A stretch of 64,000 bases of DNA, taken from NCBI RefSeq assembly GCF_000213805.1, contig NC_015556.1:2738501-2802500 (forward strand). Direction: 5' to 3'. A program made the position numbers and the translations under genes. Within the stretch, counting starts at the first letter, position 1. Each line of letters begins with the position of its first letter. The notes under the pieces are model-generated. The model saw only the letters and a program-made list of their open reading frames with translations. It did not search any database and was not told the origin of the DNA. Below, one piece after another: positions 38,820 through 48,201 of this stretch. Source of the DNA: Pseudomonas fulva 12-X (GTDB lineage: Bacteria > Pseudomonadota > Gammaproteobacteria > Pseudomonadales > Pseudomonadaceae).

Positions 38820-39842
38820 TTAGAAATCCGTGGCTGAAATGAAGTCGACATCGGTCTTGGGCTCGGCGCGCATCAGTGCCTGGATCACCTGGTCGAGGGT
38901 GCGCCCTTCGAACAGAATGGCATGCAACCCGGCCACCAGCGGCATATACACCTGCAGCTCTTCGGCTTTGGCCTTGAGCACCTTGATGGTGTTGACGCCT
39001 TCGGCCACTTCGCCAAGGCGATCGACGGCCTCCTGCAGACTCAGGCCCTCACCCAGAGCGAAACCGACCTGATAGTTGCGGCTTTTCGGTGACGAGCAGG
39101 TGACGATCAGATCGCCTACTCCGGCCAGGCCCAGGAAGGTCATGGGATTGGCGCCCAAATGCACGGCGAACCGGGTCATCTCCGCCAGCGCCCGGGTGAT
39201 CAACATGCTCTTGGTGTTCTCGCCCATGCCCAACGCCGCCGCCATGCCGGCCATGATGGCATAGACGTTCTTCAGCGCCCCACCCAGCTCGACGCCGAAG
39301 CGATCGGCACTGGCGTAGACCCGGAAGGTGCGCCCGTGCAGCACCTCCTGCACGCGGCGGCAGAGTTCTTCGTCTTCGCTGGCGACCACGGTGGCGGTCA
39401 GGGTATGCGCGGCGATTTCCTTGGCCAGGTTCGGCCCCGACAGCACGCCGATGCGCGCCTGGGGCGCGACCTCTTCGATGATCTCGCTCATCAGTTTGAA
39501 GGTCTGCGCCTCGATGCCCTTGGTGGTGCTGACCAAAAGCTTGCCGGCCAGCAACCCCGACACGGGCTGCAACACCTGGCGCAAGGCAGAGGACGGCAGC
39601 GCCACGAAAGCCAGCTCGCAGGCGCTGAGTACCGCCGGCAGTTCGGTGGTCGGCTCCACGCCGTCGAGCACCTTGACGCCCTTGAGATAGCGCGGATTCT
39701 CACGCTGGGTACGAATGGCCTCAGCCTGCACGGGGTCGCGCATCCAGTGCAGAACGCGGTGCCCGTTCTGCGCCAGCAGGTTCGCGATGGCGGTTCCGAA
39801 GCTGCCGCCACCCAGTACCGCGATAGGTTGCTGTTGAGTCAT
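38820..39842 (-). CDS. gpsA: NAD(P)-dependent glycerol-3-phosphate dehydrogenase GpsA
   Basis: A 340-residue enzyme with N-terminal Rossmann motif GGGSFGTA (11-18), STTKGIE at 105-111 and catalytic lysine K191 in [12 protein letters not shown]. It reduces dihydroxyacetone phosphate to sn-glycerol 3-phosphate for phospholipid synthesis. It heads an apparent operon with DUF4389 and sixA. Confidence 0.96.
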   Translation of the reverse strand: MTQQQPIAVLGGGSFGTAIANLLAQNGHRVLHWMRDPVQAEAIRTQRENPRYLKGVKVLDGVEPTTELPAVLSACELAFVALPSSALRQVLQPVSGLLAGKLLVSTTKGIEAQTFKLMSEIIEEVAPQARIGVLSGPNLAKEIAAHTLTATVVASEDEELCRRVQEVLHGRTFRVYASADRFGVELGGALKNVYAIMAGMAAALGMGENTKSMLITRALAEMTRFAVHLGANPMTFLGLAGVGDLIVTCSSPKSRNYQVGFALGEGLSLQEAVDRLGEVAEGVNTIKVLKAKAEELQVYMPLVAGLHAILFEGRTLDQVIQALMRAEPKTDVDFISATDF

Positions 39843-40137
39843 GACCGGTCCGTTGTGCTGTGCAAGTGCCAGGCATTATACGGTTCGCGATTGCTACGGC
39901 CAGCCTTGCGCAAGCGCTCTATACCCGCCCATAAGCACGAGACAGTCGCGTTTTCGACAATTGCTGGCTGGCAAGGCGCCGCGGCTCGGTTAACATGCCT
40001 GCTCTACGCGAACAGGGCCGTTGCGTGACTTCCTCCATTACTCCTGATTACCCCATGTTGCTGGCGACCGAGCGCACTTGTGCTGGCCCAACTTCGCTGC
40101 GCCTGCCGATTCCCCTGGCCGGATGATTTTTCACAGA

Positions 40138-41046
40138 ATGCGCACTCATGCTCGCTGCCGTGCCTGGCTGTGCAGCGCACTGGTCTCACTGTGCCTGCTT
40201 CACGCGCCGGCACAAGCGGCCGACTTGCTGCTGAGCACCGCCGGCGACACCGCCCCACTGCAGCATTTCGCAAGCGCACTGGCCGAAAGCCGCCCGACCG
40301 ACCGCGTTCGCATCGTGCCCCTGAACGATATGCCGCCGCTCGACCAGCTCGGCGACGATACGCGCCTTATCCTGTTCGGCAAATCCGCCCTGAGCTGGCG
40401 ACTCGCGTCCCCTAAAGCCCCGCCGACCCTGGTGCTGCAAGTCAGCAAGACTGACGCACGCGAAACCCTTGGCGAGCTCCAGCCGGCCAAGCTCAGCGTG
40501 CTCTGGCAGGACCCAGCGCCACACCGCCAGCTGCGTTTGCTCAAGCATCTACTGCCAAATGCAACACAGGTGGGCGTGCTGCATGACTCGCACAGTGCGT
40601 TTCTGATCGAGGAGCTTCGCCAGGCTGCCAGTGAACTGGACCTTGGAATCGTTGCACGGGCCTGGCCGGATACCCGGGACAACAAGCCGGTGATCGATCT
40701 GCTGAAAACCAGCGATGTGCTGCTCGCTGTCGCCGATGACGACCTCTACAACCCGATGACGGCCAAGACCCTGCTGCTGACCAGCTACAGCCGACAGCAT
40801 GCGCTGATCGGCCCGAGCGCCGGCTTCGTGCGTGCCGGCAGCCTGGCCACGAGCTACGCCGATCAGAGCGACCGCCTCACCACGCTCAACCAGTTGCTCG
40901 ACCAGTCGCCACAAAACTGGCCGGCGGGAACCTACTCGAAAACATTCAAGGTGCTGGGTAACCCTCAGGTGGCACGTGCGCTGGGTATCACCCTGCCCAG
41001 CGATGCGCAGCTTGCCCGGCACCTATCGCAAGGAGATACGCCATGA
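40138..41046 (+). CDS. Periplasmic binding-protein-like protein, partner of the hybrid kinase
   Basis: A 302-residue exported protein with a signal peptide (to about residue 27, APAQA) and a two-lobed, ABC substrate-binding-like fold related to the TTHxxx/DUF-type binding proteins seen beside sensor kinases. Its TGA overlaps the ATG of the downstream kinase gene (ATGA). It probably senses a ligand for the kinase; this is inferred. Start at 40138 is a judgement: an ATG at 40123 in frame and neither with a strong ribosome site. Confidence 0.72.
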   Translation: MRTHARCRAWLCSALVSLCLLHAPAQAADLLLSTAGDTAPLQHFASALAESRPTDRVRIVPLNDMPPLDQLGDDTRLILFGKSALSWRLASPKAPPTLVLQVSKTDARETLGELQPAKLSVLWQDPAPHRQLRLLKHLLPNATQVGVLHDSHSAFLIEELRQAASELDLGIVARAWPDTRDNKPVIDLLKTSDVLLAVADDDLYNPMTAKTLLLTSYSRQHALIGPSAGFVRAGSLATSYADQSDRLTTLNQLLDQSPQNWPAGTYSKTFKVLGNPQVARALGITLPSDAQLARHLSQGDTP

Positions 41047-42962
41047 AGTTGTGGCGAGGCTGGAACATCCACGTCCACACCCAGCTGATCAGCGTCGGCC
41101 CCGCCCTTCTGTTGACCCTGCTGCTGACCGGATTTCTGACCTTCAATCGCCTGCAGGATCTACGCGCCGAGATCAATCATACCGGCCAGTTGATAGCCAG
41201 CCAGTTGGCGCCCGCCACCGAGTACGGGGTCATTTCCGGCAACCGCCGCGTGCTGGAGTCCTTGTTGCAGGCAACCCTGAAGACGCCTCATGTGCGCTTC
41301 GTCGAGGTGCGCGACCGTGACGAGAACATCCTCGCCTACCTCGAACAACCCGATCACGCACAGACCGGCAATGGCCAGCTGGACCTCTTCCAGGCGCCCA
41401 TCCAGCAACAGCAGGTCGACCTGGGCGGCGATTTCGTCGAGGAACTCCCGCGCACTGCTCCAGCCCCTGGTGCCGATTACCTGGGTCGCGTGGTGGTCGG
41501 CATGTCCAGCGATGCCTTTAATTCCCGACAGCAGGAAATCCTCCTAAAGGTGGCCGCGCTGGTGCTGTTCGCCCTGCTGCTGACTTTCGTGCTGGCGCGG
41601 CGCCTGGCCAGCCGGCTGTCCCGGCCGCTGAGCAAGATGAGCGAGGCCGTCACCGCGATTCAGGCCGGTAACTACCAGGCAGCTCTTCCCGAAGTCGGCG
41701 GCGGCGAGCTGGCGACCCTGGCCCGGCACATCAACAACCTGGCCAACGGCCTGCAGAACGCCGCTCAGGAGCAGCAACAGGCCATGACCCTGCTGATCAA
41801 GGCGCGCGAGGAGTCGGACCTGGCCAACCGCGCCAAATCCGACTTTCTGGCCATGATGAGCCATGAACTGCGTACGCCCATGAACGGCGTACTCGGCATG
41901 CTGCAATTGCTCGACACCACCGAGATGAGCGACGAGCAACGCGAGTATGCGGCCCTGGCCATGGAGTCCACCGAGCACCTGCTCAAGGTGATCAACGATA
42001 TTCTCGACTTCTCGCGCATCGAGCGTGGTGCTCTGGAGCTGGAGCTGATCAGCTTCAACCTGCCGACGCTGCTCAAGTCCGCCCTGCAGGCCTTCCAGCA
42101 CAGCGCTCAGCAGCGTGGCCTGCAGCTGCGCCTGGAACTCGACGATGCCCTGCCGGCGCCGCAGGTACAGGGCGACCCGACCCGCTTGCGGCAGATTCTG
42201 GTCAACCTGATCGGCAACGCCCTGAAATTCACCGAGCGCGGCGAAGTACGCGTCGAAGCTCACTGGCAGGCGCTGGACAACCAGGTGCTGTGGTTCACCT
42301 GCCAGGTGCACGACACCGGCATCGGCATCAGCGCCGAGCGCCTGGACACCATGTTCGATGCCTTCCAGCAGGCCGACAATTCCATCTCCCGCCGCTACGG
42401 CGGCACCGGCCTGGGCCTGCCCATCGCCCGCACCCTCGCCGAATGCATGGGCGGCACGCTCACCGCACGAAGCGAGCTCGGCCGCGGCTCCTGCTTCACT
42501 CTGGAAATTCCGCTGCCCTTCTCTGCCCAGCAGCCGCAGTTGCCCATCCACCCGTCCGTCAGCATGCCTTCTTCGCCGGTCGAGCGCTCAGTACTTCTGG
42601 TAGAAGACAATGCGGTGAACCAGACCGTTATCGAAGCCATGTTGCGCAGCCTGGGTTATCAGGTCGAGCTGGTGGGCGATGGCGCCCAGGCCGTCAGTGC
42701 GGTCGAGCGCAAAACGTTCGCCGCCGTGCTGATGGATTGCCGCCTGCCGGTCATGGACGGCTACGAAGCCACCCGGCGCATCCGTGAACTGGGCGCCAAG
42801 GGCCGTCTGCCCATCATCGCCCTTACCGCCAACGCCCTGCAGGGCGACCGCGAGGCCTGCCTGCAAGCCGGAATGAACGATTACCTCGCCAAGCCGTTCA
42901 AACGCATGGAACTGCAGGACGTGCTCGATCGCTGGCTGCCGGCTGACGGTACCGCGCACTGA
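41043..42962 (+). CDS. Hybrid sensor histidine kinase (PA1611-like)
   Basis: A 639-residue hybrid kinase: TM1 about 16-35, a periplasmic region of about 130 residues, TM2 about 168-188, HAMP, phosphoacceptor H274 (FLAMMSHELRTPMNG), N-box N392, G-boxes DTGIGI and GGTGLGL, and a receiver with phosphoacceptor D565 (LMDCRLPVMDG). There is no HPt domain. Layout and position beside fabA-fabB match PA1611 of P. aeruginosa, which signals through HptB and binds RetS; whether that holds here is inference. AAGGAG precedes the ATG. Confidence 0.92.
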   Translation: MKLWRGWNIHVHTQLISVGPALLLTLLLTGFLTFNRLQDLRAEINHTGQLIASQLAPATEYGVISGNRRVLESLLQATLKTPHVRFVEVRDRDENILAYLEQPDHAQTGNGQLDLFQAPIQQQQVDLGGDFVEELPRTAPAPGADYLGRVVVGMSSDAFNSRQQEILLKVAALVLFALLLTFVLARRLASRLSRPLSKMSEAVTAIQAGNYQAALPEVGGGELATLARHINNLANGLQNAAQEQQQAMTLLIKAREESDLANRAKSDFLAMMSHELRTPMNGVLGMLQLLDTTEMSDEQREYAALAMESTEHLLKVINDILDFSRIERGALELELISFNLPTLLKSALQAFQHSAQQRGLQLRLELDDALPAPQVQGDPTRLRQILVNLIGNALKFTERGEVRVEAHWQALDNQVLWFTCQVHDTGIGISAERLDTMFDAFQQADNSISRRYGGTGLGLPIARTLAECMGGTLTARSELGRGSCFTLEIPLPFSAQQPQLPIHPSVSMPSSPVERSVLLVEDNAVNQTVIEAMLRSLGYQVELVGDGAQAVSAVERKTFAAVLMDCRLPVMDGYEATRRIRELGAKGRLPIIALTANALQGDREACLQAGMNDYLAKPFKRMELQDVLDRWLPADGTAH

Positions 42963-43107
42963 CGCCGGTCGCGTCGCAACCGTGCGAAATCGCGCCTCAC
43001 ACCGGCGTGCAACACTCGCAACCTCTAGTCAGATGGGCGAAAATACTGCACGCTTGTTGGTTGAAGTGGGCATCAAAGGGGCATCTGTGACACCATTGCC
43101 GCCTGCA

Positions 43108-43123
43108 GAGTACAACTGTACTC
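43108..43123. promoter_or_regulatory. Candidate fabAB operator (perfect palindrome)
   Basis: GAGTACAACTGTACTC is a perfect 7-bp inverted repeat around AC, 127 bases upstream of the fabA ATG. It resembles the TACA-N2-TGTA core of the FabR/DesT type that controls unsaturated fatty-acid genes. The regulator itself is not in this window. Confidence 0.6.
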
Positions 43124-43250
43124 ACCACACTGTGACTTTCACCACAACGCAACAGTCTATGACTAGGCTGCTGGCAGTCGCATCACTCATGCGCAGCCGG
43201 CCAGGACGATTTACCCAGCCGAGGCGCGTGGGGATTATTGAGGAGCTCGC

Positions 43251-43766
43251 ATGACCAAACAAAACGCCTTCACCCAGGAAGATCTGTTGCGCTGCAGCCG
43301 CGGCGAACTGTTCGGCCCGGGTAATGCGCAACTGCCCGCCCCCAACATGTTGATGATCGACCGGATCGTCCACATCAGCGAAACGGGCGGCAAGTACGGC
43401 AAAGGCGAAATTGTCGCAGAGCTCGATATCAATCCTGATCTGTGGTTCTTCGGCTGCCACTTCGAGGGCGACCCGGTGATGCCAGGCTGCCTGGGCCTCG
43501 ACGCCATGTGGCAGCTGGTCGGCTTCTTCCTCGGCTGGCAGGGCAACCCTGGCCGCGGTCGCGCCCTGGGTTCGGGCGAAGTGAAGTTCTTCGGCCAGGT
43601 TCTGCCTACCGCCAAGAAGGTCACCTACAACATCCATATCAAACGTACCATCACCCGTTCGCTGATCCTGGCGATCGCCGATGGCACCGTGAGTGTCGAC
43701 GGCCGCGAGATCTACAGTGCCGAAAGCCTGCGCGTCGGCCTGTTCACTTCCACCGACAGTTTCTAA
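43251..43766 (+). CDS. fabA: 3-hydroxydecanoyl-ACP dehydratase/isomerase FabA
   Basis: A 171-residue hotdog enzyme with active-site H70 ([14 protein letters not shown]) and D84 (GLDAMWQL). It dehydrates 3-hydroxydecanoyl-ACP and isomerises the trans-2 to the cis-3 form, starting unsaturated fatty-acid synthesis. GAGGAG precedes the ATG. It is cotranscribed with fabB 12 bases downstream. Confidence 0.97.
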   Translation: MTKQNAFTQEDLLRCSRGELFGPGNAQLPAPNMLMIDRIVHISETGGKYGKGEIVAELDINPDLWFFGCHFEGDPVMPGCLGLDAMWQLVGFFLGWQGNPGRGRALGSGEVKFFGQVLPTAKKVTYNIHIKRTITRSLILAIADGTVSVDGREIYSAESLRVGLFTSTDSF

Positions 43767-43778
43767 AGGATCCTTTCC

Positions 43779-44999
43779 ATGCGTCGCGTCGTTATTACCG
43801 GTCTAGGCATCGTTTCCTGCCTGGGCAATGACAAAGAAACCGTCTCCGCCAACCTTCGCGCTGGCCGCCCCGGTATCCGCTTCAATCCGGAATACGCCGA
43901 GAAGGGTCTGCGCAGCCACGTATCGGGCTCCGTCGACCTGAACCTGGAAGAGTTGATCGACCGCAAGCTGTTCCGCTTCATGGGTGATGCCGCTGCCTAT
44001 GCCTACCTGGCGATGGAGCAGGCAATCAAGGACTCGGGCCTCAGCGAAGAGCAGGTATCGAACCCGCGTACCGGCCTGATCGCCGGTTCCGGTGGTGCCT
44101 CCACGCTGAACCAGATGGAAGCCATTGACACCTTGCGCGAGAAAGGCGTCAAGCGTGTTGGTCCGTACCGCGTTACCCGCACCATGGGCAGCACCGTATC
44201 GGCCTGCCTGGCGACCCCGTTCAAGATCAAGGGCGTCAACTTCTCGATCTCCTCGGCGTGCGCCACCAGCGCCCACTGCATCGGCCAGGCCATGGAGCAG
44301 ATCCAGCTCGGCAAGCAGGACGTGGTCTTCGCCGGTGGCGGTGAAGAGGAGCACTGGAGCCAGAGCTGCCTGTTCGATGCCATGGGCGCCCTCTCCACCC
44401 AGTACAACGACACGCCGGAAAAAGCGTCTCGTGCCTACGATGCCAACCGTGACGGTTTCGTCATCGCCGGCGGCGGTGGCATGGTCGTGGTCGAGGAGCT
44501 GGAGCACGCACTGGCTCGCGGCGCCAAGATCTACGCTGAAATCGTCGGCTACGGCGCGACTTCCGATGGCTACGACATGGTCGCTCCGAGCGGCGAAGGC
44601 GCGGTGCGCTGCATGCAGCAGGCGCTGGCCACCGTTGATGCCCCGATCGACTACCTCAACACCCACGGCACCTCGACTCCGGTCGGCGACGTCGCGGAAA
44701 TCAAAGGTATTCGTGAAGTGTTCGCCGGCAACGCCCCGGCCATCAGCTCCACCAAGAGCCTGTCGGGCCACAGCCTGGGTGCCGCTGGCGTGCATGAGGC
44801 GATCTACTGCCTGCTGATGATGGAAGGCAACTTCATCACCGCTTCGGCCAACATCGAAGAGCTGGACCCGGCGGTTGCTGACCTGCCGATCCTGCGCGAG
44901 ACCCGCGAAAACGCCAAGCTGGACACCATCATGTCCAACAGCTTCGGCTTCGGTGGCACCAACGCCACCCTGGTACTCAAGCGCTGGACTGGCAACTGA
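43779..44999 (+). CDS. fabB: 3-oxoacyl-ACP synthase I FabB
   Basis: A 406-residue condensing enzyme with Cys-His-His triad C161 (ISSACATS), H296 ([11 protein letters not shown]) and H331 ([11 protein letters not shown]). It extends the cis-3-decenoyl-ACP made by FabA. AAAGGA precedes the ATG. A terminator follows. Confidence 0.97.
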   Translation: MRRVVITGLGIVSCLGNDKETVSANLRAGRPGIRFNPEYAEKGLRSHVSGSVDLNLEELIDRKLFRFMGDAAAYAYLAMEQAIKDSGLSEEQVSNPRTGLIAGSGGASTLNQMEAIDTLREKGVKRVGPYRVTRTMGSTVSACLATPFKIKGVNFSISSACATSAHCIGQAMEQIQLGKQDVVFAGGGEEEHWSQSCLFDAMGALSTQYNDTPEKASRAYDANRDGFVIAGGGGMVVVEELEHALARGAKIYAEIVGYGATSDGYDMVAPSGEGAVRCMQQALATVDAPIDYLNTHGTSTPVGDVAEIKGIREVFAGNAPAISSTKSLSGHSLGAAGVHEAIYCLLMMEGNFITASANIEELDPAVADLPILRETRENAKLDTIMSNSFGFGGTNATLVLKRWTGN

Positions 45000-45015
45000 T
45001 CGGTTGCCTGACACG

Positions 45016-45045
45016 AAAAACGGCGCCCGAGGGCGCCGTTTTTTA
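45016..45045 (+). terminator. Terminator after fabB
   Basis: CGGCGCCC / GGGCGCCG hairpin at 45021-45038, preceded by A5 and followed by T6. Confidence 0.9.
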
Positions 45046-45081
45046 TGCCTGACTTTCTGCAAATCATTCCATCGCTGTAGC

Positions 45082-45546
45082 TCAGCGGACTTCGAAACGC
45101 TGCTCCGCCAGCTTGCGGTCGCCTTGGAACAGCAGGAAGTGCCACTCCCCCGGCACCACCTCATGGTTCTCGGAAAACTCGAAGGCCATGACGTCCCGGG
45201 ACGCATCGGGCACCAGCTTCTGCGTCACCACGAACTTGTCATGGCGCCGGCCGTCAGCGCCAACCACGCCGGGCGTGAGGTAGAGCAAAGTCAGGGGCTC
45301 GCCATCGACCGTCTTGCCGGTCAGGGTATAACGCATCCCGAACTTGGTTCCCAGTTTGGCAGGCACCACGGTCGTCTGCTCGATTTGCTGATTGGACTGG
45401 GTCAACACACGCTCACCTGGCTGAAAGTCCCTGTGCTGGCTGATGAAAACGCCGGCCTCGACAGGCCCTTGCACCCGCACCTCGGCTTGAGTCAAGCCGG
45501 CGGCGAGCAGCAGCACCGTCATCGTCGCGAATCGAAAATGTTGCAT
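45082..45546 (-). CDS. DUF3859-domain exported protein
   Basis: A 154-residue protein with a signal peptide ending about residue 21 (LTQA) and a mature beta-rich domain matching the DUF3859 family (about 25-150). Function unknown. GGAGGAG lies 7 bases before the ATG at 45546; the extra five residues of a longer frame have no ribosome site. Confidence 0.8.
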   Translation of the reverse strand: MQHFRFATMTVLLLAAGLTQAEVRVQGPVEAGVFISQHRDFQPGERVLTQSNQQIEQTTVVPAKLGTKFGMRYTLTGKTVDGEPLTLLYLTPGVVGADGRRHDKFVVTQKLVPDASRDVMAFEFSENHEVVPGEWHFLLFQGDRKLAEQRFEVR

Positions 45547-45607
45547 CTCACGCTCCTCCATTGGAATGGCGCGAGGCTATGACGCAGCGATGACAACCTG
45601 ATGACAT

Positions 45608-46636
45608 TCAGCGTGATGCCGGCAGTGCCTCCTGCACCTTGCGCGGCAGGATGGACAGGAAGTTGTCTCGGGCGACCTTGTGGGCGACATCTTCGGGCAG
45701 CGCATCGAGGAAGCGGTCGAAGCCGTGCATGTACTCGCCCATGCTGTCGAAGCGGCCCACCACGTCGGAGCCGATCATGAAGCGATCGGGGTAGCGCGCG
45801 ACCAGCTCTACCCATTTGGGGTCGGGGTTGCCGCTCTCATCGGTCAGGTAAGGCCTGAGCATGGTCCAGGACAGATCGATGTACAGGTTGGGATAGCTTT
45901 CCAGCATGCGCGCCAGGGTGTCGAAGAGAAACTCCAGCTTTTCCTGGTGGCGGTGAATCTCCATGCTGGTACCGGCATGGGCCCAGATGAAGCGAACATG
46001 CGGGTGGTTGCGCAGCGGCTCTTCGATCTCCTGCAGGTAAAGGGGGTTGCGCTCGCGCTTTGAGGTGATGTTGGAGTGCATCATTACTGGCAGGTCGTAT
46101 TCGGCAGCCAGGTGATAGACGCGCGTCATGGCCTCGTTGTTGGCCCGCGGCGTGCTGCCCTCGATCAGCGAGGTGAGATCGTCGTGGCGCGTGAACACTT
46201 CGCCGATGCCCTGCCAGAGCCCGGGGTCCAGCTCCAGCATGCGGCGGATATGGGAATCGGAGTTCTTGTCGTTGGGGTTGAAGCCGGACAGGAACGGGTG
46301 AAAGCGGTGACGCTGCGCCTCGGGCACCTGTTTGTAGGCATGGGCGATCAGCACGTCGGTGGCGCTGTACCAATAGGCGGCTGCGTCGTCACCGGCGTAA
46401 TAGCGTGGGCGTTTGGGTTCATCTTCGTGCCATTTCTTGGCAACCGGGATGCCCGAGAACATCACGTGATCGACCTTGGACTCGTCCATGCGCTTGAGCA
46501 GCATGTCCATGCCGGCGCTTTCCTGGAAGAAATCCACGTAATGGAGATGGGCGTCGGTGTATCGATACTCACGCGCGTCGACAACACTCGCCAGCAGGCC
46601 TGCCGACAATAAAAAACCCAGACGAATCAGGCGCAT
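45608..46636 (-). CDS. Secreted amidohydrolase-family protein (Amidohydro_2)
   Basis: A 342-residue TIM-barrel metal hydrolase with signal peptide (to about residue 21) and the DAHLH metal motif at 28-32. Later barrel strands carry MMHSNI, FIWAHAG and GSDV with the other metal residues (second His, HAG, Asp). The family hydrolyses or decarboxylates small molecules. An exported member is unusual. GAGGAG precedes the ATG. Confidence 0.82.
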   Translation of the reverse strand: MRLIRLGFLLSAGLLASVVDAREYRYTDAHLHYVDFFQESAGMDMLLKRMDESKVDHVMFSGIPVAKKWHEDEPKRPRYYAGDDAAAYWYSATDVLIAHAYKQVPEAQRHRFHPFLSGFNPNDKNSDSHIRRMLELDPGLWQGIGEVFTRHDDLTSLIEGSTPRANNEAMTRVYHLAAEYDLPVMMHSNITSKRERNPLYLQEIEEPLRNHPHVRFIWAHAGTSMEIHRHQEKLEFLFDTLARMLESYPNLYIDLSWTMLRPYLTDESGNPDPKWVELVARYPDRFMIGSDVVGRFDSMGEYMHGFDRFLDALPEDVAHKVARDNFLSILPRKVQEALPASR

Positions 46637-46816
46637 GCAGACGCTCCTCGGTCATTGAGCAGCATAGACTGTACGCGCTTGGCTCAAGTTCAGGCTATCG
46701 GCCTTCGCTATCGCGTCATTGGCGAGACCAATTGTTTCATTACCGACACATCCAAACCGACTGGTCTCGGGTATAACCCTTGCACCTCAGGACGCAGCCC
46801 AACACAGGATGACGGC

Positions 46817-47365
46817 ATGTCTGACCCGATGTTCGATTACGACAGTATTCTGGAAGCCTGCGCGCACCAGGACGAGCGCGCATTCCAGGCGCTGTATCGC
46901 CAGGAGTCGGCGCAGATGCTCGGGCTGGCCATCAGCCTGCTGGGCCAGCGCGACGCGGCGCAAGATTGCCTGCACGATGCCTTCGTGCAGATCTGGCGCA
47001 ATGCCGGGCGTTTTCAGCGCTCCCTGGGCAGCGGACGGGCGTGGATCTACAGCATTCTGCGTTACCGCGCCCTGAATCAGTTGCGCCAGCGCGGCCGCAC
47101 CGTAACGCTTGGCGACGACATCGCCGATCACCTGATCGACGAGAGCCCGTCGGCCGCTCAGCAGCACGAACAGCAGTCGGACAGGCGTCACCTGCGCGCC
47201 TGCCTGCAGAAGCTCGAGCCCCCGCGGCGCCATCCGGTTCTGCTGGCGTTCTACCGCGGACTGACTCACGAGCAGATCGCCGAGCGGCTGACCACGCCAC
47301 TGGGCACCATCAAAGGGCGCATTCGTAGCGGCTTGCGCGCACTGCAGGAGTGTTTGCAACGATGA
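46817..47365 (+). CDS. ECF sigma factor (SigK/RskA-type partner)
   Basis: A 182-residue sigma-70 ECF protein: region 2 about 20-85 with the DCLHDAFVQIW motif, and region 4 about 125-180 with a helix-turn-helix in FYRGLTHEQIAERLTTPLGTIKGRIRSGLRAL. It is followed, with 4-base overlap, by its anti-sigma factor and then a DUF4394 gene. The stimulus is unknown. The ATG at 46817 has an AGGA site. Confidence 0.9.
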   Translation: MSDPMFDYDSILEACAHQDERAFQALYRQESAQMLGLAISLLGQRDAAQDCLHDAFVQIWRNAGRFQRSLGSGRAWIYSILRYRALNQLRQRGRTVTLGDDIADHLIDESPSAAQQHEQQSDRRHLRACLQKLEPPRRHPVLLAFYRGLTHEQIAERLTTPLGTIKGRIRSGLRALQECLQR

Positions 47366-48066
47366 TCAGCACTGACCCCGCAGAACGCCGAGCGCTTATC
47401 GGTGAATACGTTCTTGGTCTGCTCGAGCAAGAGCAGGCACGCGAAGTTGCCGAGTTGATCGAACGTGACCCGCAGGCAGCCGCCATGGCCCTGGAATGGG
47501 AGCAGCATTTTCTCGAACTCAGTGACCGGCTGCCCCCAAGTGCGCCTTCGCCCGGCCTCTGGTCGCGCATCCAGCAGACTCTGGAGCTGGGGCCGCGACC
47601 CAGCGTCTGGGGCCACTGGTGGTCGAACCTCTCCACCTGGCGCCTGACCAGCGCAGCCTTGGCGCTCGCCCTGATCATCGCCCTGCTGCCAGTGCCGTGG
47701 CCGGCAGAGACGCCCCCGGCGAGCTATACCGCTGTGTTGCAGCCGCCCGGTGAGGCAGCGGCGCCAGGCTGGGTGGTGCACATCGATGCCAGCGGTACGC
47801 TGCTGCTGGAGCCGCTACATGAAGATCAGATCGCGGCGAATCGCTCCGTGCAATTCTGGACGCTGGTCGATCCGAAGGACGGTCCGCGTTCACTGGGCCT
47901 CGTCGAGCCGGGCGAACCGCTGACCCTGTCCGCCGAGCAGATCGGTGCGGTACAGGCTGGCCAGTTGTTCGAGCTGACCCTCGAACCGTCCGGCGGCTCG
48001 CCCCTGAGCAGGCCCACCGGCGAGGTGCTGTATATCGGCCGCGCAGTCACCACGGCAATGAACTGA
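47362..48066 (+). CDS. Anti-sigma factor, RskA family
   Basis: A 234-residue membrane anti-sigma factor: an N-terminal sigma-binding helical part (about 1-75, EYVLGLLEQEQAREVAELIE), one TM helix about 97-115, and a periplasmic RskA-like domain (about 125-230). It binds and silences the ECF factor whose gene overlaps its start (ATGA). I use ATG 47362 rather than GTG 47350. Confidence 0.87.
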   Translation: MISTDPAERRALIGEYVLGLLEQEQAREVAELIERDPQAAAMALEWEQHFLELSDRLPPSAPSPGLWSRIQQTLELGPRPSVWGHWWSNLSTWRLTSAALALALIIALLPVPWPAETPPASYTAVLQPPGEAAAPGWVVHIDASGTLLLEPLHEDQIAANRSVQFWTLVDPKDGPRSLGLVEPGEPLTLSAEQIGAVQAGQLFELTLEPSGGSPLSRPTGEVLYIGRAVTTAMN

Positions 48067-48201
48067 GCCGGCAGATGCAACCAGATGTTTCAATCAACAT
48101 CTGCCGAGCGACCTCCCGGGTATGACTATCAGGTGCTCTACCACGGTGCCTGGATGCCAGCGCGAAGAAACCTTCGCGCCTTACCCATAGAGAGGACGCT
48201 C

